This document shows, piece by piece, positions 56,932 through 64,000 of a DNA stretch of 64,000 bases. This stretch comes from Plutella xylostella (Eukaryota > Arthropoda > Insecta > Lepidoptera > Plutellidae), in contig NC_064001.1 of NCBI RefSeq assembly GCF_932276165.1, forward strand, positions 5,773,501-5,837,500, given 5' to 3'. The translations under genes were made by a program, and so were the position numbers. Position 1 is the stretch's first letter. Each line of letters starts with the position of its first letter. The notes below the pieces were generated by a model, which did no database searches, was not told where the DNA came from, and saw only the letters and a list, made by a program, of their open reading frames with translations.

Positions 56932-57423
56932 ATAAATATCAACACCCAAGACCCGAGTACTAATATCTGTCATTAAACAAATATCTGCCCCGGCCGGGAA
57001 TCGAACTCGGGACCTTCGGCTCAGCAGTCACTAGTCACTAACCACTACAAGAGTCAGCCGTTTTATAAAAAATATGCAAAATGTTAGTTAAGGCGTGGTT
57101 TCAGCCAAAGCCAGAGTTTAAGGGAATATGATGCATTTGATTCAAATAAAGGTCAAATATTATTTTTAATAAACTTTGTTAATTCAAAATTAAGACTCCA
57201 TCACTATTTTTGATTATTATTATTTTTGAGCAAGTAATTAATTGTTGAAAAGTAGAAAAAAACTGCGGTAAGTTCCAACATTAGAAACGTCACGAATTTT
57301 CTTAGGGCGGAAGTGGCGTAAAACGGTAGTATAATATGTCAATCTCAGAATAATCTATGCCCATAGAACTGAGGGTAGGCGCGACTGGCGGGAGTCATCA
57401 TTCTAAGCCGTGAAACAAGAGTG

Positions 57424-57431
57424 TGACGTCA
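57424..57431. promoter_or_regulatory. Perfect CRE palindrome TGACGTCA
   Basis: Within TGTGACGTCACA, followed by AGCGCGCC. First of three in 2.3 kb around the exon at 58712. Confidence 0.4.
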
Positions 57432-58625
57432 CACTTAGCGCGCCATCATGACGGGTTTTTACAGTGGTCGTGTCGGTTGCAAATTTTTAACTTTATTTAA
57501 AATACCTTAAATAACTTCTTTTGGTTTTTTTACTATAACAAAGCGATGTAAAACTATTGAATAAGAATATAAAAAAAATACAAGCATATTCCCTATTGAC
57601 GATGTTGTTTCATCCTATCTAGACCTAGTAGGTTAATCTCATAAAATGTTTGACCAACACAAGATAAGCCCAAAGACGGTACAATATGAACACAGCACAC
57701 GCACTGAGAGATTAGCCCATATATTAATTAATTTCATTACACAACAGAGTTTAGCGCAATTAGCACGTCTCACCCTGGAACTAACTTCCTCCGCCAAGAG
57801 TTGGAAACTACGATTAGTAATTAGATTTATCTAACCCTTATTTTAAGGGTCACTGTTGCGTGTGTTGTTTATAAAGGTAGGTACTAGACTACGCTCAAAT
57901 GGTCGCAGTAACATGTACCTAACGTGACCCAAAGTTGGAGAATAAGGGGGTTTCGTCTGGAATTGAATTAAAATTATCATAAACTCTTTAATTTCCAAAA
58001 TCTCTCAAGTCTAGCAAAGTATATATGAATATAAGTTTATGAACTATTTATATGCAGATATTTAATATGAAATTACTTATTATCCTCATCAAAAAACACG
58101 ATTAAATTTCTTGCGTATTAACTTACTTACTTCCCTCGAATATCTGTAGCATCAAAAACATTTAAAAAGCGCCGAAGAATCTCACGATATCATGTTTTTC
58201 TTTCACGACACCGCCGTTGACATAAACTTGAGTTACGGCATATTTTTTTGTTTCATTGTTTCTGCCACCAACGAAAGTGAATAAAAAAAAGTAAGAATTA
58301 TTGGATGAAAATAATTGGCGCCGCCGTAACTTTTTCCCGTCTTTCTTCGAAGCAAATGGAAACAAGTTAGCAGAAGTTTTCTTTAACGATGAATAAAGAG
58401 CTGGCAGAACTTGTTGGCCACTGGATTTCCTTATTTTTCCTCTCATAAACTGTATTATTACATATTTTGTTTGCGCTGCCATTACAAATCCAATATGTCG
58501 GTATAGTCCAATAAACCTCCCTTTCATAGTTGCGTTTCTTATTTGTTTGATAAACATTTTTCTTGTTAATGTTATTGCTATAATTTGTCGTATTTGTCGG
58601 CAGGTCGATGAACCGAGGGATGGAG

Positions 58626-58633
58626 TGACGTCA
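58626..58633. promoter_or_regulatory. CRE palindrome TGACGTCA upstream of putative exon
   Basis: Lies 86 bp upstream of the ATG at 58712 in a locally GC-rich segment (GTGACGTCACGTCCGGCGTA), a normal place for a CREB/ATF-type promoter element. Confidence 0.45.
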
Positions 58634-58711
58634 CGTCCGGCGTACGTGTGGTTTGACCGGCAGTGTTTCAAAGGAATGCCTTAGAAACCGTGATGTGAAA
58701 AACTGACCAAC

Positions 58712-58751
58712 ATGTGGTTCCCGCTTTTAGTGTGGTTATTTACATATTTAG
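58712..58751 (+). CDS. Putative first coding exon with signal peptide (partial gene)
   Basis: ATG in a good context (ACCAACATG) encodes MWFPLLVWLFTYL, a typical hydrophobic signal-peptide start, then splits a codon after G at a consensus donor G|GTAAGT (phase 1). The next matching exon candidate is at the window edge: TTTCTTTTACAG|ACCCTGG (63971), which completes the split codon as Asp and continues PGRVSVYIN. The product would be a secreted or membrane protein; I cannot name the family from 23 residues. The 5.2-kb intron between is large but normal for insects. Small exon size keeps confidence moderate. Confidence 0.4.
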
Positions 58752-59678
58752 GTAAGTTTCTTCGTAATTTTCGTGAAGTAGTATAAGTAGTGAAAAGAAC
58801 AATTCATATTTTTTTAATTAAATTAGTATTTTGTTGTTTAGTCTAGCACATCTTACAACACGTAACATAGCCCACAGCATTTTTCAGTTAGTAGAAAGTA
58901 CAGAGCTGGGATGAAATACACTAATTCAACGTTTAGAACTTCGTTATGACAATTTAGTTTCCTATAGTTGTCGATTACAAAAGTAAAATTGGAGTAAGGT
59001 TTGTCACCATGATGAAAGTTTTAACTTTTGTTACCAAACAAATAAATAAACTATCAATTTTTACTCAAAACTATCTCACTGCCGAACAAACGAATAATAA
59101 ACGAACGTTGTAAAGTGCATAAAGCTTACTTAACAAAACATACTTCCAAAATAACAAAATGATTATCGTAGCCTTTTAATAATAGCTAAGGCTCTTTAAA
59201 TATTTTATAAAATCTGACTCTCTTCCTTTACATTTCAAGCTTACACAAATTTATTAGATTTGTCTAAAATACCAAAGAGAATACATATTTTACAGAATAT
59301 TTATAACCTGAGATAGAAAGGAGTCGGCGAACTTTCGTGCATAAATCCATTTGTTACAAAAACATAAGGTAGAGTAGAGAATTCTATCTCGGAACAAACT
59401 TACAACTAGTAACTTTACCTAATTTACCCTGTCTGAACTTCTACCTAGGTTGGTTATGTAAATGGTACCAATTTGTAGATTATACCTATTCTAGGTAGAA
59501 CTAGATTTTGACCTCAACCTAAAAAAAAAACTGCTAACACCCGCAACTGATATTTTATCATTGAAGAAGGTGACGTATGACGTTGTCGTCTCTTGAGTAA
59601 ATAGATGAGATATTCTTGGAAATATACCTAAGTAATATTACTATAGTATATTGATTTTTGCAAACGGGCGCAATGGGG

Positions 59679-59686
59679 TGACGTCA
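59679..59686. promoter_or_regulatory. CRE palindrome TGACGTCA in putative intron 1
   Basis: Context GGGGTGACGTCAGTTCGG. Third copy of the cluster. Confidence 0.35.
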
Positions 59687-61086
59687 GTTCGGACTAACTT
59701 TGGTCTATGTATACTTCGACCGATGAGAGAATGCCTTTTTGAAGTATGCCTATGTCAGCTACGTACAGTTGGTTTTCCTTTGCAGCACTTTGCAGTCATC
59801 AAATATTTACCTATGGGATTTCAAATGTCAAAACCACATTATCTCATCGGCCATACTACATGGAAATCCTATAAACAACCTGCAGAACAGAACGGGATAA
59901 ATTAGTTCATTAAGATTTAAATTATAAACAACGGATGATCATTTTCACTGTTACAAGTTGAGAAACTCTTATTCATCAAGAACATATTGTAGTAATTAAA
60001 CCATTCTCTGATAATTATGGTTGCACCACTCACACGGTGTTATACTCATATTCAAAGTGTGCCAGACAAAGACATAAGAAACCCCGGGTACACTGGATTT
60101 TGTCTCTTATTACCAAATATACTTATAAGCGTTTCAGTAATTTGGGTGGTCCGCAAACAAGTGCGGTTTCTGTTTGAGTCGCCGGCCATTTAGCATAGCT
60201 GTGTTGCTCTTTTTCCGTATTTTCTAACGTTATTTAAGTTAGTGTGTAGGTGAAACACTGTTTTATTATTCTTTGTCACGCTCTGCGGTTAGCGAATGTG
60301 CGAGATAAAAGGATTCATGTGACAGTTAAATTTACTATGCAAGTGTTTTAGTTAAAATCTGTTGTAGAGAAAATCTTAATGCAAATTGACGTTATTAAAA
60401 GATAGGCCTTAAAGTTTGTTAAGGGTTTAAGCTTGCCGTTCACAATTACAGTTAATATTAGAGTTAACTAGTTCCAGCCTACTCTATGCACTTACTTATT
60501 TTGGTAGAGTAAATTACAAGTAAAGTAACAATTAAAGTAACATTGTGCCATAATTATGAAAAATAAGTTTGTATATAAAGTTTAGGATCCCACCGGCAAT
60601 GAGAGGGTTTCAGCTGTCCAATTTAAATTGAGTTAATTTTATGCTTTTGCAAAAACATATTTAAAGTTATTTTTCAAACTTTGTAACGTTCACCGTATAA
60701 ATGATGCTAAATCGCTCCCAAAAGAGACATTTGAGGTCATATATTTTTTGTTTCCATCCTGATAACAGGCCTCAGGGCTCAAAACTTTGCAAGCTTGTCA
60801 CAACATTTTGTTGGTGTTTAACATTATTATGTATAATAAAAATGGTAATATACTTAGTCAAACATGTATAATTTGCTACGTGGAAATAAATTATGAAATT
60901 AAAGTTTCGGTTTACATAATTATAAACATTTCAGTTGGGCGACTGCATCTCGGGACTGCAAAGGGTTTGATCGTGCATTTGTAGAAGATACTTATAAAGC
61001 TGACTTCAATACTAAAGATATATCTATAAATGACTATAGATTAGGGATCCGTTATATGGGTATAATTAATTATACCTTAGGATATC

Positions 61087-61258
61087 GGACGTTTTTGCCC
61101 CGCTTTTTTTAAAAGTCGCGAACATAAAATATCATGTAAATTTTCCCATACTTTTGAATTAAAATAACTACAGAATATTAAATCTGGTTAGAAACGCTAT
61201 GATTCAAAAGTATTTTGATTTATGTTCACGACTTTTCAAAAAGCAGGGCAAATTGTCC
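61087..61258. mobile_element. 172-bp imperfect foldback
   Basis: Left GGACGTTTTTGCCCCGCTTT and AAAAGTCGCGAACATAAA are mirrored by TTTATGTTCACGACTTTT and AAAGCAGGGCAAATTGTCC. No clear target duplication. MITE-like. Confidence 0.65.
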
Positions 61259-62196
61259 TACAAAATACCAAATTATGTGAAATTTAAACCCGTCTCTTAG
61301 GAAGAATGTATGAAACAAAAAAGAGACGTGTTCATGCGGAATTCAGTAACGTTTGTAGGAATATACACCGTTCTTATCTAAAACAGATGAAGGAGATCTG
61401 CTCTGCTCACTATACAGGTTGTTCCAGAAGTGGTATAATACCCCGAAAAGGGCTTCATTCTGAACAACTTATCTTACGAATTAAATTTTTACTACGCCTT
61501 GTATAATTTGTAAACATCGTAACACGATATTATAAGTAACTTCCGTTGTCACAGTACAGAAATTTTGATTACTGTCACAAGACAATGTCATTCAGCCGTA
61601 GAAGCCTAGATTGTAAATTAACTTGGTTAATCTTTGTTGAAAGTTCAGCAGTTCGGGGGTGCCTTTGTAACGCAGATTTCCTGACTTTGTTACGTACTTT
61701 ATACAGCAAACAACACGATGTAAATTGTCAAAGTCAATAAAGAACTTGATAAATTAGGCGACAGGCTAACCACTAAATTAAACGTGTTTACAACTCGTAT
61801 TATTTATTTTGAGAGCTACCGTTGTAGAAGCGCTACTTATTCCACAATCAAACATAGTACCTCAATTCTACCCGAATACGTCACTCGAAAGAATTTATTG
61901 ACGAATTCTTAGACCGTGAAAACATATTCAGGATAGCGATAAAGTCGTGAATTTATATGAATATTTCGGCTGAGCGTTTGTGAGAACGCTCTCATTACTT
62001 TTCCATTGAAACGTCTCAGCGTTTTCTTTATCAAACGCCTGAAAGGACTGACGTGACTGTGCGAATTGTGGAATGCTTTTTGATAGCCTTGGCATTTTGG
62101 CCTGACAAATTGACTTGCCACAAGTGCTATCGACGCGGGGTCACGCGTCACTCACTATCGAAAGATACGATATATGGGAGTGGGAGATAAAAAGCG

Positions 62197-62226
62197 TATA
62201 AATATGGCCCCACGACACCCGCCGCA
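62197..62226 (+). promoter_or_regulatory. Candidate TATA promoter
   Basis: TATAAATA at 62197-62204 with a CAGT initiator-like word whose A (62226) is 29 bp downstream, correct arthropod spacing. The frames that follow are not recognised, so the transcript, if any, is unknown. Confidence 0.3.
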
Positions 62227-63970
62227 GTAATCACATTTGTCAGCTACAAAACCGTATGATGCGTGCAATGAACTACGTTGATTTTGCTACTGCGATAGCC
62301 ACAAAATCGACGTGACTCCACATATCCATTTCCACCTTTTAGGTTACCCCAAAAAGTCAGCAAGCGTAGCGAAAGCTGAACAGAGTGTTTATTCACTTGG
62401 AGGGTTTCCACTAACGTCTGAAGTCGTATCATTCAGGAAACGGCGGCGGTCAATTTCCGCGTATGAAGTGATAGATGTAAGTGCGGTGCGTGCCAACCCT
62501 GCCTACCCACATCCAACGCCCACTGCTGTTCTACGTACGCCTATAAACGATTTGAAGCCCCCATGGTTCGTAATCGATAAATGTACTCGACGGATAGTGA
62601 TCCCCGGCTACGAATTTTCGGAAACATTTTATTTTCAGAAGGAAATGAGGAGAGAGATAAACGTAACACGTTTTTGGTTTCAGTAAAAGAAAAACAGGCC
62701 GGCCGTGCGGCTTGCATACTTGTATTAAATGTTTTATTTGTTGAATAAATAAGGTTTTGTGTGTGTACGGGCTTGGAGTAAATCTTTTTCGGATATGTTT
62801 TACATTTTGATTTTCGCGGAAATATGCAAACTGTTTTTCAATTATTTATGTTGCTTTATTGATCGATGGCGGGGGAATTGATTGAGAAATAAAATTGGGT
62901 CGAAAAAGGAAAGCGTGGTGTAGAGGCAGGGGAAGAATGAGATAGCGCGCAATCACGATTGGTAACCGATGAAATGGGACTCTTTATTATTTCCCGAGCG
63001 TCGGCGGGCGGTGGCGGGACGGTAGACGTGATTTACGAGAATCGGAGAAAAAGTTTGCAAAATTGGTATAAGTTTCACATATATCTTAATCTGAGACTTT
63101 TTAAGACTTTAAATAATGTAACTAAGTATAAATTAACTTACGAATATTGTGCTACGTATATTCTAAGTACGCCCATGAACTTACGTCCTGATCAAGGACA
63201 ATTCAGCCAAAAGCAGCGCTTGTTGTAAAATCTTCAGTTTGTGTATTTATTGAATAAATGGTTACATCTAATAAATCAGTAAGTGCAATCTAATATTCCC
63301 GTTAGTATACCGTTTTTAAGTGAAGCTGTTATCCCAATCTACATTATGTGTATACGCATCTGAAGCAAACGAAGCACGTTTGTCATAACCATTGTACACG
63401 AATGTACAACCGACCTTTGCAGAGAGGCACTAATAACGGAGTCATTTGTTCAACGGTCACAGTTATTGAATATAATTATTGTCTCTCTCTACATTTACAT
63501 AATTATCATCACGACTGTGATATCCGAAGGGGTTGTCAGAGGAGACTCGCATTGGTTTTTGCTGTAGGTACATTTGTACCCACGTGGTAGATAGGGTTTT
63601 GAATGAGCACAATTCACTGTAAAAACTTTTGGCGTCCGGGCCCCCATGACTACATTTTAATTAACATAATAATATATAGGTAACTTAAATATATTATGTT
63701 GTTGTGAAAATTGTTGCTCTTCTACCGTTTTAAAAAACTGACGATTAACGTCAAAGGTACATTACTATAACATACTTCTACATTAGTAATTTCCTCTAGA
63801 GAATCCCGCCTCCACTCGTTGCAATCTTTCATAGCTCTGCCTTTTTATACTGCAATTCCTTTTTTATTTTCAGAGAAAATACGATTCATTATAATAAAGT
63901 TATTACACACACAGGCATGCATCCCTCCATTCCTGACCTAATGAATTTAGAACACTCATTTCTTTTACAG

Positions 63971-64000
63971 ACCCTGGCAGAGTGAGTGTATACATTAACC
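63971..64000 (+). CDS. Putative second coding exon, cut by the window edge
   Basis: Strong acceptor (pyrimidine tract TTTCTTTTACAG) followed by a frame that joins the phase-1 donor at 58751: (G)AC then PGRVSVYIN. Only 30 nt are visible. Confidence 0.35.

Larger units (their letters stand above)
53955..57052 (-). mobile_element. SINE family B interrupted by a LINE
   Basis: Minus-strand SINE whose head (GTTCGATTCCCGGCCGGGGC, 56990-57052) and body lie right of the LINE, and whose 3' part (CTAGCTTGGGGTCGGATGGC ... GATGTCCCCACATT) lies left of it (53955-54084). The copy at 32105 shows the uninterrupted order across the breakpoint. Confidence 0.8.
58752..63970. other. Putative intron 1 / non-coding DNA
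   Basis: Apart from the TGACGTCA at 59679, the inverted repeat at 61087 and the TATA-containing segment at 62197, nothing is recognised. The frame 62312-62686 (124 codons) starts at GTG and has no recognisable domain. Confidence 0.35.

Noticed and set aside
58162..58671. 169-codon minus-strand frame
   Set aside because: No family resemblance; low-complexity and basic, antisense to the putative promoter of the exon at 58712. Probably chance.
62312..62686. 124-codon frame downstream of the TATA candidate
   Set aside because: Starts at GTG, and the nearer ATG frame (about 62255) closes after about 19 codons; no domain recognised.

Overview
This is eukaryotic, almost certainly insect and most likely lepidopteran (moth or butterfly) nuclear DNA. 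Evidence: an AT-rich background full of TAGGTAGG/TACCTACC-type words, spliced gustatory receptor genes, several insect-type LINE clades, a tRNA-Ser-primed Ty3/Gypsy element, tRNA-derived SINEs, and many short palindromic DNA transposons of the type common in Lepidoptera. There is no bacterial gene organisation, CRISPR array or rRNA. The assignment to Lepidoptera is inference; no marker gene proves it.

Host genes. The best-supported host genes are two tandem gustatory receptor (GR) genes on the + strand: GR-A (18014-19835, 375 aa) and GR-B (21016-28440, 370 aa). Each has four coding exons with identical intron phases (0, 0, 1) and identical exon 2 (78 nt) and exon 3 (154 nt) lengths, so they are recent-to-moderate tandem duplicates. 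GR-B has a 5.8 kb first intron filled with nested transposons. A third, partial gene may begin at 58712 (a signal-peptide exon with a phase-1 donor) and continue at the window edge (63971-64000); three perfect TGACGTCA sites lie around that exon.

Region 1-3.2 kb: remains of a minus-strand Ty3/Gypsy retrotransposon (LTR, tRNA-Ser primer-binding site, Gag fragment) broken up by other repeat fragments. Region 3.3-9.2 kb: mostly non-coding, with a 473-bp near-perfect hairpin. Region 9.6-16.8 kb: two inverted arms with dispersed GAGCG motifs that look like the ends of a large decayed DNA transposon; inside are a THAP-like remnant, a CR1/L2-type LINE with an intact 962-aa EN-RT ORF, and an AT-hook-like transposase C-terminus. 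Region 17-28.5 kb: GR pair; intron 1 of GR-B holds a TA-flanked MITE and a roughly 1.07-kb TIR element, itself split by a full-length LINE (22661-26681) with a perfect 10-bp target duplication.

Region 28.5-48 kb: non-coding DNA with SINEs, MITEs and foldbacks, and one possible CpG-rich 5' exon near 33.3 kb. Region 48.5-49.8 kb: a 1,222-bp foldback-like element with a perfect 9-bp duplication, arms built of degenerate ~15-bp repeats, and a core of four in-register 153-bp repeats open on both strands; this is the most unusual structure seen. Region 50.5-57 kb: RTE fragments, MITEs, and a 5'-truncated LINE inserted in a SINE with a 10-bp duplication. Region 57-64 kb: the putative partial gene and its first intron.

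No obviously new multi-gene system is visible. The interest lies in the GR pair and in several nested or unusual transposable elements.
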